Positions 32,926 through 41,085 of a DNA stretch of 64,000 bases are shown piece after piece. The stretch spans positions 62,001 to 126,000 of the forward strand of contig NZ_BOOJ01000037.1 of NCBI RefSeq assembly GCF_016863175.1, written 5' to 3'. The first letter of the stretch is position 1. Every line of letters starts with the position of its first letter. The stretch comes from Paraplanobispora siamensis (GTDB lineage: Bacteria; Actinomycetota; Actinomycetes; Streptosporangiales; Streptosporangiaceae). Position numbers and translations under genes: made by a program. The notes under the pieces are model-generated. The model had not been told where the DNA came from. It did no database searches and saw only the letters and a list, made by a program, of their open reading frames with translations.

Positions 32926-34271
32926 AGACCTCCGGCGTCGAGTTCCGGGGACTGCGCCGGGTGTTCGGCCGTACGGTCGCCCTGGACGGGCTGGACCTCG
33001 CCATCGAGCCCGGCGAGTTCATGGCGCTGCTCGGCCCGTCCGGATGCGGCAAGACCACGGCGCTGCGTTGCGTGGCTGGCTTCGAGCACCCCGACGCGGG
33101 GGCCGTGCTGATCGACGGCAAGGACATCACCCGCCTGCCGGCCAACCGCAGGGACGCGGGCATGGTCTTCCAGTCCTACTCGCTGTTCCCCAACCTGAAC
33201 GCCCGCGACAACGTGGCCTTCGGCCTGCGGGTGCGCAAGGTGCCCGCCGCCCGGCGGCACGCCCGCGCGGCCGAGCTGCTGGAGCTGGTCGGCCTGCCCG
33301 AGCACGGCGGGCGCTACCCGCACGAGCTGTCCGGCGGCCAGCAGCAGCGCGTCGCCCTGGCCAGGGCGCTGGCGCTGGAGCCGCGCGTGCTGCTGCTCGA
33401 CGAGCCGCTGTCGGCGCTGGACGCCAAGGTCCGCGTCACGCTGCGGGAGGAGATCCGGCGGCTCCAGCTCGACCTCGGCATCACCACGATCTTCGTGACG
33501 CACGACCAGGAGGAGGCGCTGTCCATCGCCGACCGGGTCGCGGTGCTCCGTGACGGGCGGCTGGAGCAGGTCGGCCCGCCCGCCGAGGTGTACGACCGGC
33601 CCGCGACGCCGTTCGTGGCGGAGTTCGTCGGCACGATGAACCACATCCCCGGCCGGCTGTCCACCGGTTCCGGCACGTCCGGCGTCTCTGAAGGCTCGGG
33701 AACCTCGGCAACCTCGGGAACCTCTGGAGCCGAGGTCACGGTCCTGGGCCGGCCCATGCCCGTGGACGGCCCGGTGCCGGGCAGCCCCGAGGTGGACGTG
33801 CTGGTCCGCCCCGAGGCGGTGATCGTCACCCCCGAGCCCGACGGCCGGGCCCTCGTGGTGGCCTCCTCCTTCCGCGGCTCCTCCGCCCGCCTCCGCGTCC
33901 GCCTCGGCGACGCCCCGGACGACCTGGAGATCCTCGCCGACGTCCCGGGCCACGACGCGGTACGGCTCGCCCCCGGCACCCAGGTGACCGTCACCCTCGT
34001 CCAGCGCCCCGTCCTCGTCTCCCCCCGCTCCACCCCCGCTGTCCACCCCGCTTCCCCCGACCCGGCCGCCACCCCTCCCACCTCCCCGGACTCCACCGCC
34101 TCCCCGGCCGTTCCGTCCACTTCCCAGGACCCGGCCGCCACTCCGCCTGCTCCCTCTCCGGAGGCCGCTCCCACCCTCACCGCCACCCCGGCCACCTCCT
34201 CCGACGGTGCCGGTACGGCGGGCACCACCGCGGAGGCGACCGGCGCCGCCGTACGGCGAGACGGGCGGTGA
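32922..34271 (+). CDS. ABC importer ATPase with Pro/Ser/Thr-rich tail
   Basis: 449 residues. ATPase domain (~1-235): Walker A G-P-S-G-C-G-K-T-T, Q-loop V-F-Q-S-Y-S-L-F-P, L-S-G-G-Q-Q-Q-R, Walker B L-L-L-D-E-P-L-S-A-L-D, H-loop V-T-H-D-Q-E-E-A. A TOBE-like domain follows with a Gly/Ser/Thr linker (~245-270) in the middle. The last ~85 residues are almost only Pro, Ser, Thr and Ala, unusual for a cytoplasmic ATPase. Length is ~90 residues over the family norm. ATGA overlap upstream and GTGA overlap with the HAD gene downstream show one operon. Confidence 0.88.
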   Translation: MKTSGVEFRGLRRVFGRTVALDGLDLAIEPGEFMALLGPSGCGKTTALRCVAGFEHPDAGAVLIDGKDITRLPANRRDAGMVFQSYSLFPNLNARDNVAFGLRVRKVPAARRHARAAELLELVGLPEHGGRYPHELSGGQQQRVALARALALEPRVLLLDEPLSALDAKVRVTLREEIRRLQLDLGITTIFVTHDQEEALSIADRVAVLRDGRLEQVGPPAEVYDRPATPFVAEFVGTMNHIPGRLSTGSGTSGVSEGSGTSATSGTSGAEVTVLGRPMPVDGPVPGSPEVDVLVRPEAVIVTPEPDGRALVVASSFRGSSARLRVRLGDAPDDLEILADVPGHDAVRLAPGTQVTVTLVQRPVLVSPRSTPAVHPASPDPAATPPTSPDSTASPAVPSTSQDPAATPPAPSPEAAPTLTATPATSSDGAGTAGTTAEATGAAVRRDGR

Positions 34272-34963
34272 GCCTCCGGGCCGTCCTGTTCGACATGGAT
34301 GGAACGCTCGTGGACACCGAGGGCCTGTGGTGGGAGGCGTGTGTGACGGTCGCCGCGGAACTGGGCCTGGAGCTGGACGACTCGGACAGCGCCGACGTGT
34401 TCGGCCGGCTGGTCGAGCACGTCGCCGCCCATCTCGTCCGGCGCTCCCGGACCGGGACGGGTAGACCCGCTCAGGAGGCGGTCGCCGTACGTCTCGCCGA
34501 CGAGTTCGCCGGGCGCGTCGCGGGCGGGGTGACCCCTCTTCCGGGCGCGCTGCGGCTGCTGGACGATCTCGGCGCCGCCGGTGTGCCGATCGCCCTGGTC
34601 AGCGCCTCCCCCCGGCGGGTCGTGGACATCGTGCTGCGCACCGTCGGAGCCGACCGCTTCCGTCTCGTGGTCGCCGCGGAGGACACCGAGCGCGGCAAGC
34701 CCCGGCCCGATCCCTACCTGAAGGCCGCCGCCGGGCTGGGCGCCGAACCGTTCCGCTGCGTGGCCGTGGAGGACAGCCCGACCGGCATCGCGGCGGCCGG
34801 GGCCGCCGGGTGCCGCGTGATCGCGGTCCCCCCGGGCGGGACCGCGTCCACGACGTCTCCTGACGGGGCGGCGCCGTACGGCGTGCTGACCGTGGACAGC
34901 CTGGAACAGGTGGATCTGCCGATGCTGAGGATGCTGGCCACCGGTCAGATCTCGGTAGGCTGA
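34268..34963 (+). CDS. HAD-superfamily phosphatase (beta-phosphoglucomutase-like)
   Basis: 231-residue HAD-IA hydrolase. Motif I D-M-D-G-T-L-V-D-T-E (~9-18) with nucleophile Asp, helical cap ~20-85, motif II V-S-A-S-P, motif III Lys in G-K-P-R-P-D-P-Y, motif IV V-E-D-S-P-T-G-I-A-A. GTG start overlapping the ATPase TGA. Being last in the importer operon it probably dephosphorylates the imported compound or a product of it. The D-x-D-G-T motif and absence of a cap lysine pattern argue against a true phosphonatase. Confidence 0.85.
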   Translation: MSLRAVLFDMDGTLVDTEGLWWEACVTVAAELGLELDDSDSADVFGRLVEHVAAHLVRRSRTGTGRPAQEAVAVRLADEFAGRVAGGVTPLPGALRLLDDLGAAGVPIALVSASPRRVVDIVLRTVGADRFRLVVAAEDTERGKPRPDPYLKAAAGLGAEPFRCVAVEDSPTGIAAAGAAGCRVIAVPPGGTASTTSPDGAAPYGVLTVDSLEQVDLPMLRMLATGQISVG

Positions 34964-34985
34964 GCCACCACCCAGGCGACGGTAA

Positions 34986-36935
34986 ATGCGGTTAGGTAAT
35001 ACGGTGAACAACCTCAGTCCAGGCGAACCCCTCCAGATCGGGCATTACCGTGTGCTCAGCCGGCTGGGCCGGGGCGGCATGGGCACCGTCTACCTCGGCC
35101 AGGCGCCCGACGGGCAGCGGGTCGCCATCAAGGTGATCAATCCCGAGTACACCCAGCACGAGCAGTTCCGCATGCGCTTCCGCCGGGAGGCCGACGCCGC
35201 GCGGCGGGTCCGGCGGTTCTGCACCGCGGCCGTGCTGGACGCCGCCCTGGACGGCGAGCAGCTCTACGTGGTCACCGAGTTCGTGCCCGGTCCCAACCTG
35301 GAGGAGGCCGTACGCTCCGACGGGCCGCTGCGCGGATCCAGCCTCGACGCGCTCGCGGTCGGCGTGGCCACCGCGCTGACCGCGATCCACGGCGCCGGGA
35401 TCGTCCACCGCGACCTCAAGCCGTCCAACGTGCTGCTCTCCCCGGTCGGCCCGCGGGTGATCGACTTCGGCATCGCCCGCGCCCTCGACACGCTCAGCGG
35501 GGTGACCGGGACCGGCGAGGTCATCGGCACCCCGCGCTACATGGCGCCGGAGGTGCTGCGCGGAGAGCCGGTCTCCCCCGCCTGCGACGTGTTCTCCTGG
35601 GGCTGCCTGGTGGCCTTCGCCGCGAGCGGCCGGGCGCCGTTCGGCGGGGAGGCCCTGCACGCGGTGCTCTACCAGGTGCTCAACACCGAGCCCGTCCTGG
35701 AGGGCCTGGAGCCGGGCCTGCGCGAGCTGGTCGGCTACGCCATGTCCAAGGACCCCGGCCAGCGTCCCACCGCCCAGCAGCTCCTGGACCACCTGGTCGG
35801 CCGCTCGGCCGCCCCGGAGCAGGCCGCCCACTCGGTGCAGACGGTGTGGCAGCAGAGCCCGCCCACCCTGCACTCGACCGCGCAGTGGACGGCGGGCGCG
35901 CCCGCCGGATCCCCGGGACACACCGTCCCCGCCGGACCCGCCGCGCACCCCGGCCACACCGTCCCCGGCGCACCGCCCACCCAGCCCGGGTACGCCCCAC
36001 CGGCCGGGCCGCCCGCCCACACCGTCCCCGCCGCCCACCTCGGTCAGAGCGGCCAGACCGGCCCGTTCGGGCAGCCCGACCCGCACGGGCGGACCGGGCC
36101 CGCCTCCGCCTGGCCCCAGGGCGACACGCGGGCCTCCGGCCCCGGGCCCCGCGACGGAGCCCCGGCCGCGTCCGTCAGGCGCAAGAAGCTGATCGCCGGG
36201 GCGGTCGCCGCCGCCGTGGTAGCGGTGGCCGGCGGCGTCGGCGGCTACGTCGCGCTCAGGTCCGGCGGGCCGCCGGACGACCTCGCCCTGCTCTACCAGG
36301 ACGACTTCATCCAGAGCGGCACCGGCTGGGGCGGCGGCGGATACGACCCGGCGACCAGCAAGTACGGCTACGCGCCCCAGGGCTACTACGCCGTCGACGT
36401 CACCGGCGACGACCCCGTCCGCCGGGAGACCGCGCCGATCCCCTTCGTGGTCGCCCCTCCCGCCACCCCGGACCCCTCGGCCACGCCGACCCCGGTCATC
36501 CCCGACCGGCTGCTGCTGGGGGTCTCCCTCGGGGTCCGCAACGGCAGCAGCGGCGTCGGCGAGTCCGGACTGTTCTGCCGCGGCGACGACGACTACAAGG
36601 CCACCCGTTACGAGTTCCTGGTCGACACCACCGGCAAGGCCCGCATCCGCAGGACCGTCAAGAGCGCCGGCGGCGACCTCGGCGAGCCCGTCCAGCTCGA
36701 TCTGCCCAAGGGCGAGCCCGTCCGGCTGCAGGCCGAGTGCAGCGGCAACGGCGACGGCGTGCGGCTCACCATGTGGGTCAACGGGGAGCAGACGCACTCC
36801 CTGCTGGACTCCAACCCGCTGCCCGCCGGCGAGGTCGGCATGATCGCCCGGGTCGGCGAGAACAGCGGGGCCGTGCTCAAGGCCTCGTTCGACAATTTCA
36901 CGATGCACGGCCCCGCCTCAGCCAAGAAGCCGTAG
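34986..36935 (+). CDS. receptor-type serine/threonine protein kinase with extracellular ConA-like domain
   Basis: 649 residues. Kinase domain ~20-280: G-R-G-G-M-G-T-V-Y loop, ATP Lys K49 (V-A-I-K), H-R-D-L-K-P-S-N with catalytic Asp near 143, D-F-G at 160-162, A-P-E activation-segment end. Then a ~110-residue Pro/Gly/His-rich juxtamembrane region with H-T-V-P repeats, one transmembrane segment after R-R-K-K (~395-420), and an extracellular domain of ~215 residues. That domain is beta-rich, with D-D-F at its start and N-F-T-M-H at its end, resembling concanavalin-like LamG/DUF1080 folds rather than PASTA. Pkn family; ligand and substrates unknown. It lies just downstream of the HAD gene. Confidence 0.88.
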   Translation: MRLGNTVNNLSPGEPLQIGHYRVLSRLGRGGMGTVYLGQAPDGQRVAIKVINPEYTQHEQFRMRFRREADAARRVRRFCTAAVLDAALDGEQLYVVTEFVPGPNLEEAVRSDGPLRGSSLDALAVGVATALTAIHGAGIVHRDLKPSNVLLSPVGPRVIDFGIARALDTLSGVTGTGEVIGTPRYMAPEVLRGEPVSPACDVFSWGCLVAFAASGRAPFGGEALHAVLYQVLNTEPVLEGLEPGLRELVGYAMSKDPGQRPTAQQLLDHLVGRSAAPEQAAHSVQTVWQQSPPTLHSTAQWTAGAPAGSPGHTVPAGPAAHPGHTVPGAPPTQPGYAPPAGPPAHTVPAAHLGQSGQTGPFGQPDPHGRTGPASAWPQGDTRASGPGPRDGAPAASVRRKKLIAGAVAAAVVAVAGGVGGYVALRSGGPPDDLALLYQDDFIQSGTGWGGGGYDPATSKYGYAPQGYYAVDVTGDDPVRRETAPIPFVVAPPATPDPSATPTPVIPDRLLLGVSLGVRNGSSGVGESGLFCRGDDDYKATRYEFLVDTTGKARIRRTVKSAGGDLGEPVQLDLPKGEPVRLQAECSGNGDGVRLTMWVNGEQTHSLLDSNPLPAGEVGMIARVGENSGAVLKASFDNFTMHGPASAKKP

Positions 36936-37005
36936 GAGGAACAAGGATGATCGGCTTCGGGTTGGGGAGGATCGAAGCACCCGTCCGAGCGAAGGAGTCA
37001 GCGCG

Positions 37006-37965
37006 ATGCACGCCATAGTCGTCTCCGCCACCGGTGGTCCCGAGGTCCTCACCTACCAGGAGTGCCCGGAGCCGGAGCTGAACCCGGGCGACGTGCTGGT
37101 CGACGTCGCCGCCAGCGGCGTGAACTTCATCGACGTCTACCACCGGATGGGCCGATATCCGCTCTCGCTGCCGTTCACCCCCGGCAACGAGGGAGCGGGG
37201 ACGGTCGCCGCCGTCGGCGAGGACGTGCAGGGGCTGTCCGTCGGCGACAAGGTGGCCTGGGCGAACGTGACGGGCAGCTACGCGGAGAAGGTCGTCGTAC
37301 CGGCCTCCCACCTGCTCGCCGTGCCCGACGGGGTCGCGCCCGAGGTCGCCGCGGCCGTCACCCTGCAGGGACTCACCGCGCACTACCTGACCCACTCGGT
37401 GCACGAGGTGAAGGCGGGCGACGACGTGCTGGTGCACGCCGCCGCCGGCGGCATGGGCCTGCTGCTCACCCAGATCGCCAAGCTCAGGGGCGCCCGGGTG
37501 ATCGGCACGGTCTCCACCGAGGAGAAGGAGGAGCTGGCCCGCCAGGCGGGCGCCGACGAGGTCCTGCGCTACAAGGGCTTCGCCGACGCGGTGCGCGACC
37601 TGACCGGCTCCGGCGTGCACGTCGTCTACGACGGCGTGGGCGCGAGCACCTTCGACGAGAGCCTCGCCTCCCTGCGCCCGCGCGGCATGATGGCCCTGTA
37701 CGGCCAGGCCAGCGGTCCCGTCCCGCCGGTCGACCCGCAGGTCCTGGCCAGGGGCGGCTCGCTGTTCCTGACCCGTCCCTCCCTCGGCGCCTACATCGCC
37801 ACCCGCGAGGAGCTGGCCTGGCGCGCCTCCGACATCTACGGCTGGCTGGCCGACGGCAGGCTCAGGGTGCACATCTCCCGCCGCTATCCCCTGGCCGAGG
37901 CCTCCCGGGCCCACGAGGACCTCGAGGCCCGCCGTACCACCGGAAAACTCCTGCTCGTCCCCTGA
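37006..37965 (+). CDS. NADPH:quinone oxidoreductase (zeta-crystallin-like)
   Basis: 319-residue zinc-independent MDR enzyme. N-terminal catalytic domain with G-V-N-F-I-D-V-Y-H-R-M-G-R-Y-P (~39-53) and G-N-E-G-A-G-T-V; cofactor domain with V-H-A-A-A-G-G-M-G-L-L-L-T-Q (~144-157), the A-x-x-G-x-x-G-type NADPH fold, and G-A-S-T-F-D-E-S-L. Reduces quinones one or two electrons at a time using NADPH. AAGGAG precedes the ATG. Monocistronic between the kinase gene and a terminator shared with the convergent ArsR gene. Confidence 0.92.
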   Translation: MHAIVVSATGGPEVLTYQECPEPELNPGDVLVDVAASGVNFIDVYHRMGRYPLSLPFTPGNEGAGTVAAVGEDVQGLSVGDKVAWANVTGSYAEKVVVPASHLLAVPDGVAPEVAAAVTLQGLTAHYLTHSVHEVKAGDDVLVHAAAGGMGLLLTQIAKLRGARVIGTVSTEEKEELARQAGADEVLRYKGFADAVRDLTGSGVHVVYDGVGASTFDESLASLRPRGMMALYGQASGPVPPVDPQVLARGGSLFLTRPSLGAYIATREELAWRASDIYGWLADGRLRVHISRRYPLAEASRAHEDLEARRTTGKLLLVP

Positions 37966-37983
37966 CCTCCCATCTCAGGCTCC

Positions 37984-38020
37984 GTACGGCCGCCGCCCCC
38001 GCCCGGGGCTGCGGCCGTAC
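37984..38020. terminator. bidirectional terminator between qor-like and arsR-like genes
   Basis: GTACGGCCGC (37984-37993) and GCGGCCGTAC (38011-38020), 10-bp perfect arms, with an inner CCCCGCCCGGGG-type stem. Sits exactly between two convergent genes, 1 bp before the ArsR stop. Confidence 0.75.
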
Positions 38021-38021
38021 G

Positions 38022-38648
38022 TCATTCCGAGGGGTCCGGGGCGCCGAGACCGACCGGGAAGGCGTCGAAGGCGACGATGACCCGTGCGGTGCCCGGCGTG
38101 CTCTCCTCCCGGTCCTTCACCCGGTCGCGGTGGGCCTCGATCACCCGGGAGACCTCCCGGACGAGATCGGCGAGCTCGTCCCGGGTGAGGCGCATGACGG
38201 TGTGCGAGTTGAGGGTGGCCGTGACCCATTCGCGCGGGGCGTGCCGCGACTCCTCAAGCCAGCGGCCGAGTTCGGCGCTCCGCTGCCGGAGCAGGTCGGC
38301 GAGCAGGAGCTCCGCCGCCTGCGCCGTGTCGGGGTCGCGGCGGAAGCGGTCCCCGTCGAATCCGAACGAGGAGGCGCGCCACCAGCGCTCCTTCCCCTTC
38401 CCCCGGCCGGGAGCGTCCTCGATGAGGCCGTGGCGGGCCAGCTGGCGCAGATGGTAGCTGGTCGAACCGGTGCTCTCCCCGCTCTTGGCGGCGAGCTGGG
38501 TCGCGGTCGAGGGGCCGTCCAGCTCCAGCAGTTCCAGCAGGCGGAGCCGGATCGGGTGGGCGAGCCCCTTGAGCGCGGAGGCGTCGAGCTCGCGGGTCGA
38601 GTGCCGGACGACCGGTGAGTCACCCGGCTCGGGGGTCTTGTCATCCAT
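38022..38648 (-). CDS. ArsR-type winged-helix regulator
   Basis: 208 residues. The HTH (~25-95) reads A-L-K-G-L-A-H-P-I-R-L-R-L-L-E-L-L, P-S-T-A-T-Q-L-A, S-T-S-Y-H-L-R-Q-L-A-R-H-G-L-I. A C-terminal helical domain follows with W-W-R-A-S. No metal-site cysteines are visible, so it is probably a small-molecule-responsive or transport-linked regulator rather than a metal sensor. ATG 38648 chosen; the longer frame covers the operator. Divergent from an MFS exporter gene with a CTTTGCAAAG palindrome between them, the usual repressor-pump layout. Confidence 0.85.
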   Translation of the reverse strand: MDDKTPEPGDSPVVRHSTRELDASALKGLAHPIRLRLLELLELDGPSTATQLAAKSGESTGSTSYHLRQLARHGLIEDAPGRGKGKERWWRASSFGFDGDRFRRDPDTAQAAELLLADLLRQRSAELGRWLEESRHAPREWVTATLNSHTVMRLTRDELADLVREVSRVIEAHRDRVKDREESTPGTARVIVAFDAFPVGLGAPDPSE

Positions 38649-38663
38649 GGTTTGCAGCCATAT

Positions 38664-38673
38664 CTTTGCAAAG
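38664..38673. promoter_or_regulatory. palindrome between ArsR and MFS genes
   Basis: CTTTGCAAAG is a perfect 10-bp palindrome, flanked by two further TTTGCA half-sites (38651 and 38679) in an AT-rich patch of the 67-bp divergent region. Confidence 0.5.
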
Positions 38674-38715
38674 AGAGTTTTGCACACTTTCCTTTACACG
38701 CTACCGGAGGTACCT

Positions 38716-40125
38716 GTGCCCGGGCGATCCTTCCGCTGGTTGTGGGCCTCCTCGGGCCTGTCCAACACCGCCGACGGCGTCGTGCTCATGGGAGTGCCCC
38801 TGATCGCGGTGACGCTGACCCGCTCGCCGCTCCTGGTCTCCCTGGTCACCGCGGCGGTGACGCTCCCCTGGCTGCTGTTCTCCCTGCACGCGGGGGTCTT
38901 CGCCGACCGGTGCGACCGGCGCCGGATGATGGTCGCGGCCGTCTGGGCCCGGGCGGGCGTGCTGGCCGTACTGGCTCTGACGGCCTGGCTGGGGATGCTG
39001 AACCTGCCCGTGCTGCTGGCCGGGGTCCTGCTGCTCGGCGCGGGCGAGGTCTTCGCCGACAGCGCGGCGCAGGCGGTGGTGCCGATGACCATGCCGCGCG
39101 AGCGGCTCACCGACGCCAACGGCAGGCTCGTCGCCACGGAGACGGTCGGCAACAACTTCCTCGGCGCCCCGCTCGCCGGGATCCTGATCGGGCTCGGCGC
39201 CACGCTCGGGATCACCGCCACACTCGGGGCTCCCGCCCTGCTGTACGCGGCGGCGGGCCTCGCCCTGCTCGGCATGCGCGGGCGTTTCCGCCTCCAGACT
39301 CCCTCCTCGGGCCCGCTCCGCGCCGACATCGCCCGGGGGTTGCGCTTCCTGTGGGGGCACCGCGTCCTGCGGAGCCTGACCGTGTTCGGAGGGGTGTTCA
39401 ACTTCGCGAACGACGCCTATTTCGCGGTCTTCGTCCTGTGGGTGGTCGGCGAGGAGTCGCGGGTGAGGCTCACCCCCAGCGGGTACGGCCTCCTGGCGGT
39501 GGCGCTCGCCCTCGGTGCGATCGCTGGCTCGCTGGCCGCCGGACGGCTGGCCCGGCGCGCGGGCCAGGCCGGGACGCTGGTCGCGGTCAACCTGGTCAAC
39601 GCCCTGCTGCTGCTCGTCCCGGTCCTCGTCCCCACCGTCGCCGCCATCGGCGTGACGGCCGTGCTCCTCGGCGCGACCAACGCCGTCTCCAACGTCCTGC
39701 TGGTCTCGCTGCGCCAGCGGCTCGTGCCCGAGCGGCTGATGGGCCGGGTCCACGCGACCGTCCGCCTGATCGGCATGGGGGCCAGGCCTCTGGGCGCGGC
39801 GGCCGGCGGGGTCCTCGCCGCGGTCGCCGGGCTGCCCGCCGTGTTCTGCGCCGCCGCGGGCCTGTGCGTCCTGACCATCCTCCTGGTCTCAAGGACCGTC
39901 ACGGCCCGCGCGGTGGCCGCCGCCGAGGCGGAGGCCGAGTCCGGGAGCGGGGCGGTGTCAGATGCGGGGGTGGGAGGCGAGGGGCTGGGCGGGCCAGTCG
40001 AGGAGACGCGCGCCCAGCACGGCGGTCTCCAGGGTGAAGCGCTGGGTGGGGTCGTCGGGGGAGAATCCGGTGAGCCGGCGGATGCGCTCCAGCCGATAGG
40101 TCACCGCCCGGGTGCTGACGCCTAA
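38716..40125 (+). CDS. MFS transporter, 12-TM
   Basis: 469 residues, MFS family (MFS_3/enterobactin-exporter-like). About 12 membrane segments between residues 5 and ~400; cytoplasmic loop 2-3 has G-V-F-A-D-R-C-D-R-R-R, the MFS signature region, and a central loop R-F-R-L-Q-T-P. Expected to export a toxic or secreted compound by proton antiport. GTG start after CCGGAGG. The last ~56 residues are a Gly/Glu-rich hydrophilic tail encoded entirely opposite the end of the PucR gene; family members normally stop before it. Controlled by the divergent ArsR-type regulator. Confidence 0.87.
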   Translation: MPGRSFRWLWASSGLSNTADGVVLMGVPLIAVTLTRSPLLVSLVTAAVTLPWLLFSLHAGVFADRCDRRRMMVAAVWARAGVLAVLALTAWLGMLNLPVLLAGVLLLGAGEVFADSAAQAVVPMTMPRERLTDANGRLVATETVGNNFLGAPLAGILIGLGATLGITATLGAPALLYAAAGLALLGMRGRFRLQTPSSGPLRADIARGLRFLWGHRVLRSLTVFGGVFNFANDAYFAVFVLWVVGEESRVRLTPSGYGLLAVALALGAIAGSLAAGRLARRAGQAGTLVAVNLVNALLLLVPVLVPTVAAIGVTAVLLGATNAVSNVLLVSLRQRLVPERLMGRVHATVRLIGMGARPLGAAAGGVLAAVAGLPAVFCAAAGLCVLTILLVSRTVTARAVAAAEAEAESGSGAVSDAGVGGEGLGGPVEETRAQHGGLQGEALGGVVGGESGEPADALQPIGHRPGADA

Positions 40126-41085
40126 CTTGCGTGCGGCCGCCGTCTGGTTCCCCTGCGCGGCGAAGACGGCCTCCAGCGTGGCGAGCAGCGGCTCCGGACC
40201 GCCCCGCGCCTCCAGCAGCGGGCTCAGCACGGTCGTGACCAGGTCGTCGATGGCCTCCCGGTCGCGTAACAGCACCGGGAAGACCAGCAGGTCGGCGGCC
40301 TTGAGCACGGGTGCGCGCAGGCCCAGCCGGTCGCCCAGCTCGATCGCGTTGCCGGCCTCACGATAGGAGCTGACCACCCCGCCGGGCCCCCGGTGCGGGC
40401 GCCCCACCCCGACCCGCCAGCCCGGCTCCATGGCCTGCCGCACGTGATGTGTGAACTCCCCGGTCGCCGCGCCGAGGCCGCCCGGCGCCACGCAGACCAT
40501 CATCCCGTCCCGGACGGCGACCAGCACGTTGTGCGACCCGAACCGGGTGATCATCGCCTGCTCGATCCGCCGCACCGTCGGGTCCCCGTCCCCTCGCAGG
40601 GCCGTACCGGCCGGGCGGGCGACCGCGACCACGTAGGACTCGGCGAGCCGGAGCCCGAAGTGCGCGGCGCGTTCGGCCAGCCGGTCCGAGCGGCCCTGGA
40701 GAAGGTCGTCCACGAACTCCCTGCGGGCCGCCTCCTCCTGGCGGACGGCCAGCCGCTGGGCGTTCTCGTAGCCCTCCATGAGGGCGGAGACCGCGCGCCG
40801 CAGTATCGGCAGCAGCGCCGTACCGGCGGCCCGGCCCGGCCCGTTCCGCTCCGCCGGCTCGGCCATCGCCAGTGCGGCGTCGATGAGGTCCCGCAGCGGC
40901 ACACCCAGCTCGGCGGCCCGCGCCCCCGCCGTCCGGTAGGCGTCGAGCGCCTCGCGGCCGGGCAGCCGCCCGGTGGCGGCCGCCTCGTCCAGCACGCGAA
41001 GGTGCCCGCCGAGCAGGTCGGCGGGCACCTTCATCACCGCTGTCCCTTCGCCCGATCGCATGCCGGCTCCTGCGATCTCGTCCAT
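39958..41085 (-). CDS. PucR/CdaR-type transcriptional regulator
   Basis: 375 residues. The N-terminal ~160 residues form a helical RsbT co-antagonist-like sensor region, the middle a GGDEF-like fold without the motif, and the C-terminus an HTH_30 domain (~315-370) with N-Q-T-A-A-A-R-K-L-G-V-S-T-R-A-V-T-Y-R-L-E-R-I-R-R-L-T-G, the PucR signature. The ATG (41085) overlaps the ABC-2 permease stop by one base (TGATG), so it is in that operon. Its 3' end overlaps the convergent MFS gene by 168 bp. Confidence 0.87.
   Translation of the reverse strand: MDEIAGAGMRSGEGTAVMKVPADLLGGHLRVLDEAAATGRLPGREALDAYRTAGARAAELGVPLRDLIDAALAMAEPAERNGPGRAAGTALLPILRRAVSALMEGYENAQRLAVRQEEAARREFVDDLLQGRSDRLAERAAHFGLRLAESYVVAVARPAGTALRGDGDPTVRRIEQAMITRFGSHNVLVAVRDGMMVCVAPGGLGAATGEFTHHVRQAMEPGWRVGVGRPHRGPGGVVSSYREAGNAIELGDRLGLRAPVLKAADLLVFPVLLRDREAIDDLVTTVLSPLLEARGGPEPLLATLEAVFAAQGNQTAAARKLGVSTRAVTYRLERIRRLTGFSPDDPTQRFTLETAVLGARLLDWPAQPLASHPRI

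Noticed and set aside
34268-34963. Phosphonoacetaldehyde hydrolase (PhnX)
   Set aside because: Motif I is D-M-D-G-T-L, not the D-x-A-G-T of phosphonatases, and no Schiff-base Lys pattern is seen in the cap.
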